This document shows positions 6,697-13,555 of a DNA stretch of 17,318 nt, piece by piece. The stretch is taken from the NCBI GenBank assembly GCA_007117775.1, contig SKFX01000007.1, forward strand, positions 1 to 17,318, written 5' to 3'. The notes under the pieces were generated by a model, which saw nothing but the letters and a program-made list of their open reading frames with translations, searched no databases and had not been told where the DNA came from. Made by a program: the position numbers and the translations under genes. This DNA is from Ilumatobacteraceae bacterium. Lineage in GTDB: Bacteria; Actinomycetota; Acidimicrobiia; Acidimicrobiales; Ilumatobacteraceae. Within the stretch, counting starts at the first letter, position 1, and every line of letters starts with the position of its first letter.

Positions 6697-8508
6697 TCAG
6701 CCGTCGGCGCGGACCAGCACACAGCGACAGCCAGGGTGAGCCGGTGCGAGGCGATGTCCGGTGGGATAGGCATCGCCGGCAGCAACGGACCCGGCGAGTG
6801 AGTTGTCCTCGGCATCGGGGCACGCGGGACCGTCCGGATCCACCATCCAACACATCGGTGTCCCGGTCGGCACCGCAGCGAGCACCCCGGTCCCGTACGC
6901 CAACAGCAACACGTCGGTGACTTCGTCGTTCATGTGCTGGGTCTTCCACTCGCGATAGACGGCTCGGACCTGACGCATCACCGCATCGGGCTTCTCCGAA
7001 CCATCGACCATCGTCCGTGCCAGACGTTCACGCATCGGGATCACGAGGCCCTGGCGGATCAACTCGCGCATTGTCGACATATCGACATCGTCGGACAGAT
7101 CGGCCGAGACCGAGACCGCGCCGGCCTGCGCAGCAACGGTGATCTCGGGTGCCATCGCCTCGAGATACCGGTCGACGTGCTCATCCTCGCTGGTCAGCAC
7201 CTCATCGGCGACGATCTCACCGGAGATCTCAGCGAGCAGGGCCAACAGGGTGTTCTGCTCATCTGCCAATGCGCGCTTGGCTCGCCGCGCCGCCTTGGTG
7301 ACCAACGGCTGCACTACCGCATCTCGATCGGCGAAGCACTGCGGGGCTGCGCCGGCGGCCATGTCCTCACCGGCCACAACGGCCTCACCGGCTGGCTCAT
7401 CGACCGCATCATCAGCGGGAATGGCGGGGTCGTCAGCAGACTGATCGGACTGTGCAGCGCGGAGTTTGGCGAACAGATCGTCGACGACCTCACCACCGGA
7501 CTCACCGGCTGCATCGACGCTCTCGACCTCTTCCACGGCCGTGACCGTCTCGTCAACAGCATCGACATCTTCAGCGTCGATGTCATAGAGCGCAACCGCC
7601 GGCTGCTCGGCTTCATCGATCGCCTCGGTCGCCTCAATCGATTCCGCTGCGGGGACATCAACCTCGTTGAAGTCTTGGTCTGTCGCAGTCGTGATCTCCT
7701 CGAGGTAGCCCGGTCCGTCGGCCACCACATCATCGACCGTGTCATCGACCGTGTCATCTGGTGTGTCGACCGCAGTGTCAACAGCCTCGTCATCTGAAAC
7801 GTCGTCACCGACGGCATCGACCTGGCCGGTCACCACGCTGAGATCGACCGGAGGTTCGACCGAAGGCTGTGCTGAAAGGCCTTCGACCTCATCGACTACC
7901 CGCGCTGCGGCCTCGCGGGCCCGGTCATAGACCCCGAGCAGATGATCGCGTGCATCGAGCAACCGTTGGATCTGAGCCTGAGCGGCGTCGCGGCGCCGGG
8001 CAGTCTCATTGAGTACTCGCTCGCGATAGGTGCGGGCCTCCTCGACCATGTCGCGTCCCTGCTCACGAGCCTGCTCCACCTCTGCTGCGGCGTCGGTGGT
8101 CGCCGCAGCACGAATGTCCTGGGCTGACTTCTGGGCATCGATGCGAATCTGATCGGCCTGTTCGGCGGCATCGCGCAGGATACGCGCCGCTCCCTCCTCG
8201 GCTCGGACCTTGATCTGCGACGCGCTCTCACGGGCGGTCTGGAGCACCCGCAGGGTCTCCTCATCGACGAGGCGCGCCGCGGTGGCCTCATCGAGTTGTT
8301 CTGGTGACGCTTCGCGCTCAGCGCGCAGCTGGTCGAGTTCCGCCAGCAGTTCGGTCTCGCGGGCCTGGAGACGATCGAGTTCGGCAGCGACGTCGTTGAG
8401 GAGCGCACTGACCTCCTCGGTGGCATAGCCGCGCCGTGCCGTACTGAACTGTGCCGATGCCACCGAAGACGGCGACTTCGGGTCGGCCGGACGATGCACC
8501 GTTGCCAT
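6697..8508 (-). CDS. DivIVA-domain coiled-coil protein with Cys/His tail
   Basis: A 603-residue protein in three parts. Residues 20-50 carry a DivIVA/Wag31-type signature (FSTARRGYATEEVSALLNDV), followed by a long coiled coil to about 210 (LQARETELLAELDQLRAERE and onward), as in actinobacterial membrane-curvature or cell-pole scaffolds. Residues 220-380 are an acidic, low-complexity Asp/Glu/Val/Thr spacer with short repeats (DDTVDDTVDD). Residues 390-603 form a helical domain (TKAARRAKRALADEQNTLLA) ending in C553, C563, H591, C594 and C596, within YPTGHRLAPAHPGCRC. This tail resembles the C-terminus of Mu gpF/SPP1 gp7-type phage head-morphogenesis proteins. There is no membrane segment. The gene lies between UPF0182 and a PDZ protease and is probably leaderless. 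A cytoskeletal or envelope-organising role is inferred from the N-terminus only. Confidence 0.85.
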   Translation of the reverse strand: MATVHRPADPKSPSSVASAQFSTARRGYATEEVSALLNDVAAELDRLQARETELLAELDQLRAEREASPEQLDEATAARLVDEETLRVLQTARESASQIKVRAEEGAARILRDAAEQADQIRIDAQKSAQDIRAAATTDAAAEVEQAREQGRDMVEEARTYRERVLNETARRRDAAQAQIQRLLDARDHLLGVYDRAREAAARVVDEVEGLSAQPSVEPPVDLSVVTGQVDAVGDDVSDDEAVDTAVDTPDDTVDDTVDDVVADGPGYLEEITTATDQDFNEVDVPAAESIEATEAIDEAEQPAVALYDIDAEDVDAVDETVTAVEEVESVDAAGESGGEVVDDLFAKLRAAQSDQSADDPAIPADDAVDEPAGEAVVAGEDMAAGAAPQCFADRDAVVQPLVTKAARRAKRALADEQNTLLALLAEISGEIVADEVLTSEDEHVDRYLEAMAPEITVAAQAGAVSVSADLSDDVDMSTMRELIRQGLVIPMRERLARTMVDGSEKPDAVMRQVRAVYREWKTQHMNDEVTDVLLLAYGTGVLAAVPTGTPMCWMVDPDGPACPDAEDNSLAGSVAAGDAYPTGHRLAPAHPGCRCVLVRADG

Positions 8509-8514
8509 CGCACC

Positions 8515-8520
8515 AGCGTA
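8515..8520 (-). promoter_or_regulatory. -10 box of the DivIVA-like gene
   Basis: TACGCT (8520-8515, minus strand) ends 6 bases before ATG 8508. It lies between the stop codon of the upstream PDZ protease gene (8526-8528) and this start. The DivIVA-like gene therefore probably has its own leaderless transcript in addition to any read-through. Confidence 0.55.
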
Positions 8521-8525
8521 GGCAA

Positions 8526-9806
8526 TTATGAGGCGCCGAGAGTGTCATTGCGCAGCGGATCGCCGCCGAGGGACTCCAGCACCTCGAGCGCCTCATCGAG
8601 CGAGGCGACTGCGATGATCTCGAGGTCCGGGCCGCCGGCGAGTCGGGCGGCCTCGATATCGTCCTCGCTCTGGGCTGCGGGAACCAGCAGGACCCGGGCT
8701 CCGGCACGCGACGCGGCGGCAGCCTTCTGGGGTACTCCCCCGACCGCACCGACCGATCCGTCCAGTTCGATCGTTCCGGTGACCGCGACGGGCACCGCGC
8801 CGGTGAGCGAACCCGGTGTCAACTCATCGATCAGCACCAGTGTGAAGGCGAGACCCGCCGATGGACCACCGATCTGGCCGGTGTCGATCTCCAATTCGAA
8901 CGGCAATGCCACCCGTCGGGTGTCGAAGGGTAGGAACCCGACGATGGTGCGGCCGGGATCGCTCGGCGAATCGGTCAATTCCACCTCCACCGTCAACTCG
9001 CCCGCACCGGCGCGTTCGATCCGCACTTCGACCACATCGCCGGGGGCCCGGCCGCGCAGGACCTCGGTGAGGTCCTCGACCCCGTCGAGGTCTTGGCCCT
9101 CGATCTCGAGCAGTCGATCGCCGGGTTCGAGCACCTCGGCCGACGGTGCCTCGCGCACACATTCGGTGGCGGTCTCATCGACCTCGAGACAGACCAGCTG
9201 GCGAACCAGCACATCGCCGGGGAACAGATCGACCTCGAACCCGAGGCGCTGGAGCGCGACGAACTGGGCGACCTGTTCAGAGGTGCGCATCTGCTCGAGG
9301 GAGAACACCCGTCGCTGTGCCGGGGTCCGGACGCCGTACCTCTGCTCGGAGGTGATGAACTCGATCGCCGGCTCGGAGCGTCCGACCAACCACGACAGCA
9401 CCGACTGTGAACGAGCCGACACCGTCACGAAGTACACCGAGCCGTCCGAGGCGAACCGCTGGACCTCGATACCGTCGAGGGTCTCGAGATCATCGAGCGC
9501 GCCGAAGGTCAGTCGTTCAGCGACGGGCTGCGCAGAGGCGGGCACCCGCGCATAGGGGGTCGACTGCTGTTCATGTGGGCCGGCATCATCGCTGCGGGCC
9601 ACCGATGACGACGGGATCAGCGACAGCGCGAGCAGACCGACCGTGATCAACACCCCGAGGCCATAGAGCCCGAATGCCCACCAACGATGCGTCGCGAGCA
9701 CCAGGGTCGAACCGGGTGATGTCGACGCGCCACCACCCGCCATCGAGCCTGGGATCGGTGGCGGTAACCTCGGGGGCTGAGTGTTGGGTGTCGTGGGAGT
9801 TTCCAT
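8526..9806 (-). CDS. PDZ plus Lon-type (S16) membrane serine protease
   Basis: A 426-residue protein of the YlbL/Rv3194c type. A Pro-rich cytoplasmic N-terminus precedes one membrane anchor at about residues 42-64. The extracytoplasmic part holds a PDZ domain (about 222-280, EVLEPGDRLLEIEGQDLDG) and a C-terminal Lon-like proteolytic domain. The Ser/Lys catalytic pair is visible as S316 in IGGPSAGLA and K361 in GGVPQKAAAA. No AAA ATPase domain is present, so it is probably an ATP-independent periplasm-side protease. The role is unproven; family members are linked to envelope or sporulation processing. The start is uncertain: ATG 9806 overlaps the divergent gene by 26 bases, and an internal ATG at 9743 (residue 22) would avoid the overlap without losing the anchor. 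Confidence 0.92.
   Translation of the reverse strand: METPTTPNTQPPRLPPPIPGSMAGGGASTSPGSTLVLATHRWWAFGLYGLGVLITVGLLALSLIPSSSVARSDDAGPHEQQSTPYARVPASAQPVAERLTFGALDDLETLDGIEVQRFASDGSVYFVTVSARSQSVLSWLVGRSEPAIEFITSEQRYGVRTPAQRRVFSLEQMRTSEQVAQFVALQRLGFEVDLFPGDVLVRQLVCLEVDETATECVREAPSAEVLEPGDRLLEIEGQDLDGVEDLTEVLRGRAPGDVVEVRIERAGAGELTVEVELTDSPSDPGRTIVGFLPFDTRRVALPFELEIDTGQIGGPSAGLAFTLVLIDELTPGSLTGAVPVAVTGTIELDGSVGAVGGVPQKAAAASRAGARVLLVPAAQSEDDIEAARLAGGPDLEIIAVASLDEALEVLESLGGDPLRNDTLGAS
9765..9770 (+). promoter_or_regulatory. -10 box for the membrane-protein/HEAT/dehydratase operon
   Basis: TAACCT fits TANNNT and ends 10 bases before the GTG at 9781, giving a predicted 5' leader of only about four bases. 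The box lies inside the N-terminal coding sequence of the opposite-strand PDZ protease if that gene starts at 9806. Confidence 0.4.
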
Positions 9807-10113
9807 CGTCGGCTTCGCCGTTCAGGCTATGTTCATCGCAGCACTCGCGGTCGTCGCCCTCATCTTCTTGGGCCGCCGACCGGCTTCAGGTTCCAGCGCC
9901 CCACCCGAGGGATCGAACTGGGCCCATGACGAGGCCATCGCAGTGGAGCAGTTGCCGACCAAGCTCTACCGCAGACCGAATCCGATCCGCCGTCTGTTCG
10001 CGGCGATGACGACCTCAGCGATCGCCGTCGTGACCGGTGTGGTGATCGCGATCCTCCTGGCCTTCGGTGCGGTCTATGCCGTGATCACCGTGACCGGACT
10101 GCTCGATCGCTGA
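9781..10113 (+). CDS. Small two-span membrane protein, unknown function
   Basis: A 110-residue protein that I do not recognise. A first hydrophobic segment covers about residues 1-30 (VSIVGFAVQAMFIAALAVVA). A polar, proline-containing loop of about 45 residues follows (APPEGSNWAHDEAIAVEQLP, then KLYRRPNPIRRLF), then a second membrane helix at about 77-105. The basic RRPNPIRR stretch suggests the loop end near the second helix is cytoplasmic. The chosen GTG start at 9781 sits 10 bases after a -10 box. An ATG at 9829 would shorten the first helix to about 15 residues, which favours the longer form. The next gene starts 8 bases after the stop, so the two are probably co-transcribed. Confidence 0.65.
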   Translation: MLGVVGVSIVGFAVQAMFIAALAVVALIFLGRRPASGSSAPPEGSNWAHDEAIAVEQLPTKLYRRPNPIRRLFAAMTTSAIAVVTGVVIAILLAFGAVYAVITVTGLLDR

Positions 10114-10121
10114 CTGCCGAT

Positions 10122-10832
10122 ATGACCGATGAGACGGCCGCGCCGGACTATCCCCACACCGAACTGCGACGTTCGGTGATCACCGCCGGCTACCGCGGTG
10201 ATCCGAGCGATCTCGAGTTGATCGGTACGTGTCTGGACCACGATGATGCGTCGATCCGATGCGTGTCGATCGGTGCCGCCGATCGGGTCGGCATGCTCAC
10301 CACCCAACGACTCGTCGCTGCGTTCGGCGACCCTGAAGCGTCGGTGCGGCGCCGCGCCACGGAACTGGCGGCGCACCGTATCGAAGTGGATCTGACACCG
10401 ATGCTGCACGATGCTGATGCCTCGGTGGTCGAGGTGGCGTGCTGGGCGGCGGGTGAACATGAACATCTCGATGACACCGTGCTCGAACGACTCATCGAGC
10501 TGTCAACCGATGCTGACGATCCCCTGGTGCGCGAGTCCGCCACCGCAGCGCTCGGCGCGATCGGCGATCGGCGCGGCCTGCGGGCGATCCTCGCAGCCTG
10601 TGATGACAAACCGGCGATCCGACGGCGCGCTGTTCTGGCGCTCGCGCCGTTCATCGGCAGCGGTGACGCAGGTGACGGTGAACACACCGATGATGAGCGT
10701 GCTGTGGCCGCAGCGATCGATACAGCGCTCACCGACCGCGACTGGCAGGTGCGTCAAGCTGCCGAGGATCTCCAACGCGCCAGCCGCTCGACCGATGGCG
10801 AGCACTCCGAAATGGGATCACCGAGCGAATGA
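10122..10832 (+). CDS. HEAT-repeat protein
   Basis: A 236-residue soluble alpha-solenoid. HEAT-like units about 30 residues long run through the protein: DPSDLELIGTCLDHDDASIR, GMLTTQRLVAAFGDPEASVR, DLTPMLHDADASVVEVACWA, ERLIELSTDADDPLVRESAT, GLRAILAACDDKPAIRRRAV and IDTALTDRDWQVRQAAEDLQ. Each has the Asp plus Val/Ile-Arg signature at the turn. Such proteins are usually binding scaffolds; catalytic residues of phycobilin-lyase relatives are not evident. The gene lies 8 bases after the membrane-protein gene, and its stop overlaps the start of the dehydratase gene (ATGA), so it may assist either partner. That link is inference. No Shine-Dalgarno sequence is visible, so translation may rely on coupling. 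Confidence 0.85.
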   Translation: MTDETAAPDYPHTELRRSVITAGYRGDPSDLELIGTCLDHDDASIRCVSIGAADRVGMLTTQRLVAAFGDPEASVRRRATELAAHRIEVDLTPMLHDADASVVEVACWAAGEHEHLDDTVLERLIELSTDADDPLVRESATAALGAIGDRRGLRAILAACDDKPAIRRRAVLALAPFIGSGDAGDGEHTDDERAVAAAIDTALTDRDWQVRQAAEDLQRASRSTDGEHSEMGSPSE

Positions 10833-11806
10833 ACACGACTGGACCTGACCCGGTGGATCTGGTCACCGCCGAGGAGGTGGCCGCTAGCCGACACCGTCTG
10901 CGCGGCCATGTGTTCGAGACACCGATCATTCCGAGGGGTCCCGGCGGGATCTGGCTGAAACTCGAGAACCTGCACCGTGCCGGGTCGTTCAAGACGCGCG
11001 GTGCATTCAACTCGATCGCGGCGCTCAGCGACGATGAGCGACGCGGCGGTGTGGTGGCCCATTCATCGGGCAACCATGCCATCGCGGTGGCCGAAGCGGC
11101 ACGCGACCTCGGGGTGCGCGCCGTGATCGTCATGCCGAACGACGCCCCGGCGATCAAACGCGCACGGACCACCGCTGCGGGCGCCGAGGTTATCGAGGTG
11201 GGCCCGGCCAGTTCTGAGCGCGCCGAACGCGCCGCACAGCTCGCTGCCGAGCACGGCTCCACGATCATCGAGCCCTACGACTCGCGCACCGTGATCGCCG
11301 CGACGGCCACCATCGCGATCGAGATGCTCGAGAGCGTCGAGGCTCTCGAGGAGATCTATGTACCGATCTCCGGTGGTGGCCTCGCCGCCGGGGTCGCACT
11401 CGGCGCATATCTCATCAACCCGGCGGTGCGCGTCATCGGTGTCGAACCCGCCGTCGCCGCCGATGCCCTTGCGAGTTGGCAGACCGGTTCGGTGGTCACG
11501 CTGCCGGCCGAACAGATGTCATCCACGATCGCGGATGGCCTGCGGGTGCAGCGCGTCGGCCGGCTCAACTGGCCGCATCTCACGGCCTATCTGCACGACA
11601 TCGTGACGGTGACCGAAGACGAGATCCGCGCCACCATGCGCGATCTTGCGCTCGATCACCATCTCGTGGCCGAACCCTCCGGTGCGGTCCCCGTCGCCGC
11701 AGCACGGCGCGCTGATCCCGCCAGCGCCCCCCGGCGCGCCGCGGTGCTGTGCGGGGGCAATGTCGACCCCGCTATGTTCGCCGAGATCATCACCGCACCG
11801 CGCTGA
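10829..11806 (+). CDS. PLP-dependent threonine/serine dehydratase-like enzyme
   Basis: A 325-residue fold-type II PLP enzyme of the threonine deaminase/serine racemase group, without an ACT regulatory domain, so of catabolic (TdcB-like) size. The Schiff-base lysine is K55 in RAGSFKTRGAF. SSGNHA (79-84) binds the substrate carboxylate, SGGGLAAG (181-188) binds the cofactor phosphate, and CGGNVD near 309-314 holds the residue that contacts the pyridine nitrogen, here Cys rather than the usual Ser. The stretch VIAATATIAIEM (155-166) departs from the common VIAGQGTIALEI pattern, so the substrate may not be threonine or serine. The ATG overlaps the HEAT gene stop by 4 bases. The stop abuts the stop of the convergent LOG gene. 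Confidence 0.85.
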   Translation: MNTTGPDPVDLVTAEEVAASRHRLRGHVFETPIIPRGPGGIWLKLENLHRAGSFKTRGAFNSIAALSDDERRGGVVAHSSGNHAIAVAEAARDLGVRAVIVMPNDAPAIKRARTTAAGAEVIEVGPASSERAERAAQLAAEHGSTIIEPYDSRTVIAATATIAIEMLESVEALEEIYVPISGGGLAAGVALGAYLINPAVRVIGVEPAVAADALASWQTGSVVTLPAEQMSSTIADGLRVQRVGRLNWPHLTAYLHDIVTVTEDEIRATMRDLALDHHLVAEPSGAVPVAAARRADPASAPRRAAVLCGGNVDPAMFAEIITAPR

Positions 11807-12394
11807 TCACCGGGTGTTGGGGTCCACCCATTTGGGAACGTAGGTCGGCACCCACGATGCGAGCGCACCGATGATCTCACCGGGATCTTCCGCGATGACG
11901 AGCGAGTCGCGATGCTCCTCGTGGATGAACCCGAAATTGGTGGCGGTGTCGACGAATGTGCGCAATGGAGCGAAGAACCCGGCGATATCGAGGATGCCGC
12001 ACGGCTTGCGGTGGATCCCGAGTTGCGCCCAGGTGACCATCTCGAAGAACTCATCGAGGGTGCCGAACCCGCCGGGCATGGCGATGAACGCATCGGCGCG
12101 ATCGGCCATGGCCGCCTTGCGCTCATGCATCGTGTCGACCACGGCGAGTGAGGTCAGTTCCTCATGGGCGATCTCAGAGTCGACCAGCGCAGCGGTGATG
12201 ACCCCATGCACCCGACCACCGGCTGCGAGCACCGCATCGGCGAGCACACCCATCAACCCGACCCGTCCACCGCCGTAGACGACGTCGATATCGTGGCCGG
12301 CGAGGAGCGCTCCCAGCTGTTCGGCGGCCTCGGCGAACACCGGGTCGGTCCCGCGACTCGACCCGCAGTACACCGCAATCGATTCGATCTTCAT
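11807..12394 (-). CDS. LOG-family (TIGR00730) phosphoribohydrolase
   Basis: A 195-residue Rossmann-fold protein of the LOG (lonely guy) family. Members release free cytokinin bases from nucleoside monophosphates, or more generally hydrolyse AMP-like nucleotides. The N-terminus IAVYCGSSRG, GGGRVGLMG (41-49), the MHERKAAM catalytic segment (89-96) and the diagnostic PGGFGTLDEFFE (107-118) are all present, and length is normal. The start is ATG 12394, because AGGAGG (12405-12400) lies 5 bases upstream. A longer frame to 12460 would add a polar, non-conserved extension. In a non-plant bacterium the role may be nucleotide salvage. The strong ribosome site contrasts with the leaderless starts nearby. 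Confidence 0.92.
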   Translation of the reverse strand: MKIESIAVYCGSSRGTDPVFAEAAEQLGALLAGHDIDVVYGGGRVGLMGVLADAVLAAGGRVHGVITAALVDSEIAHEELTSLAVVDTMHERKAAMADRADAFIAMPGGFGTLDEFFEMVTWAQLGIHRKPCGILDIAGFFAPLRTFVDTATNFGFIHEEHRDSLVIAEDPGEIIGALASWVPTYVPKWVDPNTR

Positions 12395-12399
12395 CATCG

Positions 12400-12405
12400 C
12401 CTCCT
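12400..12405 (-). promoter_or_regulatory. Consensus ribosome-binding site deciding the LOG start
   Basis: AGGAGG on the minus strand is separated by 5 bases from ATG 12394. An adjacent ATG at 12397 would be only 2 bases away, which is too close. This fixes the start of the LOG gene at 12394. Confidence 0.8.
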
Positions 12406-12468
12406 GTAGTGATTCGACCTGTTGTGGTTCAACGTGGTCACGTTGGTCGACATCGCTCATCGGCCCAT

Positions 12469-12831
12469 TCAGCTGAGCACGCGGCCCAGGCTGTAGCCGG
12501 CGATGGCGGCCAGCAGTCCACCGGCGACAGAAGCCCCGATATAGCCGGCGGCCGCGATGATCCGGTCATCGCGCAGCATCGTCAAGGTTTCGTACCCGAA
12601 GGCCGAGAAGGTGGTGAACCCACCGAGCACACCGACCGCCACGAAGTTCATCGCCGAGACCCCGAGGCGCGACTCACCACCGGCGCCGAGCACCGCGGCC
12701 AGCACGAAGGTCCCGACCAGATTGATCGCCAGAGTGGCCCAGGGGAAATCGCGTACACCGATCGACAGACCCACGCCGTAGCGCGCCATCGCACCGAGCG
12801 CTCCCCCGATTCCGACCAGGACCACTGTCAT
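12469..12831 (-). CDS. crcB: CrcB/Fluc fluoride channel
   Basis: A 120-residue four-helix membrane protein that dimerises into a fluoride-exporting channel. Family marks are GGALGAMARYG (9-19), the pore asparagine N37 in TLAINLVGTF, and the Phe-box motif GGFTTFSAFGYE (70-81), which also provides the central sodium site. The open frame extends 73 codons upstream but overlaps the divergent gene and lacks family features, so the start is ATG 12831. GATACT lies 6 bases upstream and suggests another leaderless mRNA. There is no room for a crcB-type fluoride riboswitch in such a transcript. It is the only crcB copy in the window; a dual-copy pair elsewhere cannot be excluded. Confidence 0.93.
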   Translation of the reverse strand: MTVVLVGIGGALGAMARYGVGLSIGVRDFPWATLAINLVGTFVLAAVLGAGGESRLGVSAMNFVAVGVLGGFTTFSAFGYETLTMLRDDRIIAAAGYIGASVAGGLLAAIAGYSLGRVLS

Positions 12832-12837
12832 CGGGCC

Positions 12838-12843
12838 AGTATC
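12838..12843 (-). promoter_or_regulatory. Possible -10 box of crcB
   Basis: GATACT (12843-12838, minus strand) deviates from TANNNT at the first base but keeps the critical A and final T. It ends 6 bases before ATG 12831, the same spacing as at the other leaderless genes. Confidence 0.4.
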
Positions 12844-12893
12844 GCCGTGCGGACGACACCGGGCCAAGCCAACACTGAGGGCACCCGCGAAGA

Positions 12894-12916
12894 TAACGTC
12901 TCCTCGCTGTGGAGAG
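12894..12916 (+). promoter_or_regulatory. -10 box and ribosome site of the GDT1-like gene
   Basis: TAACGT (12894-12899) fits a -10 box. GGAGAG (12911-12916) lies 9 bases before the GTG at 12926. The predicted 5' leader is only about 20 bases, so no long riboswitch fits. Unlike its divergent neighbour crcB, this gene uses a conventional ribosome site. Confidence 0.5.
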
Positions 12917-12925
12917 CCGATCGCT

Positions 12926-13522
12926 GTGATCAATGCCGCACTGGCTGCGTTCGGGATCGTCTTTGTGGCCGAGTTCGGCGACAAGACCCAACTGGTGGCG
13001 CTCGGCCTCGGTGCGCGGTACCGGTTGACCACGGTGCTCGTGGGCATCACCGCGGCCTATGCGGTGACGATGGCCATCTCGGTGCTCGGTGGTGCGCTCG
13101 CCGGCGCGGCACTCCCCGAACGCACGATCGCCCTCGTCGGGGGCCTCGCCTTCTTGGGGTTCGCCCTGTGGACGCTGCTGGACGATGACGATGACGACGA
13201 TGATGAGGGCGGTGAGCACGGCCCGTCACAGCGGGCTGCAGGCCGGGTGGGCCGTGGTGCCCTGTTCTCGGTGATCGCGGCGATGGTCATTGCAGAACTC
13301 GGCGATAAGACGATGTTGGCCACCGCCACCCTGGCGGCGCGCGACCATCCCCTTGCGGTCTGGGTGGGAGGCACCCTGGGCATCACGGCCTCGGGGGCGA
13401 TCGCGGTGGTCGTGGGCCGAACCCTCGGCGATCGGCTGCCGCGCACGGCGATCCGCATCGGTGCGGCAACGCTGTTCGCGATCTTCGGTGTGTGGTTGCT
13501 CCTCGACGCCACCCGCGGCTGA
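12926..13522 (+). CDS. GDT1/TMEM165 (UPF0016) family cation exporter
   Basis: A 198-residue membrane protein with six predicted helices in two homologous halves. Each half carries the family signature: EFGDKTQ at 16-22 and ELGDKTM at 124-130. These acidic motifs form the metal path. Characterised relatives exchange Mn or Ca for protons, and bacterial members such as MneA export Mn, so Mn export is the best guess. The cytoplasmic loop between the halves contains eight consecutive Asp residues (86-93) followed by Glu, an unusually charged run that might sense or buffer cations. The start is GTG 12926, supported by GGAGAG. The gene is divergent from crcB and convergent with a glycine-zipper protein. 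Confidence 0.9.
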   Translation: MINAALAAFGIVFVAEFGDKTQLVALGLGARYRLTTVLVGITAAYAVTMAISVLGGALAGAALPERTIALVGGLAFLGFALWTLLDDDDDDDDEGGEHGPSQRAAGRVGRGALFSVIAAMVIAELGDKTMLATATLAARDHPLAVWVGGTLGITASGAIAVVVGRTLGDRLPRTAIRIGAATLFAIFGVWLLLDATRG

Positions 13523-13531
13523 TGACGGGCT

Positions 13532-13555
13532 GATCAGGCGACGACGGGCCTGATC
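13532..13555. terminator. Possible bidirectional terminator hairpin
   Basis: GATCAGGC (13532-13539) and GCCTGATC (13548-13555) form a perfect 8-bp stem with an 8-base loop. It starts 10 bases after the stop of the GDT1-like gene and overlaps the stop codon of the convergent gene. There is no T tract. It could end plus-strand transcription. Confidence 0.45.

Noticed and set aside
6934..7797. A 287-codon plus-strand open frame
   Set aside because: It is antisense to the acidic spacer and C-terminal domain of the DivIVA-like gene; the repetitive Asp/Val codons keep the opposite frame open.
12832..12925. A fluoride (crcB) or manganese (yybP-ykoY) riboswitch between the divergent genes
   Set aside because: Predicted leaders are absent (crcB) or about 20 bases long (GDT1-like), and I saw no matching conserved core on either strand.
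12832..13050. N-terminal extension of crcB to 13050
   Set aside because: It would overlap the divergent GDT1-like gene and adds 73 residues that the family lacks.
12409..13188. A 259-codon plus-strand open frame across crcB and the GDT1-like gene
   Set aside because: It is antisense to crcB and out of frame with the GDT1-like gene, and has low-complexity Arg/His composition.
13183..13209. Poly-Asp run in the GDT1-like gene as a sequencing error or frameshift
   Set aside because: The frame is continuous on both sides and both ExGDK motifs are in the same frame, so it is real coding sequence.
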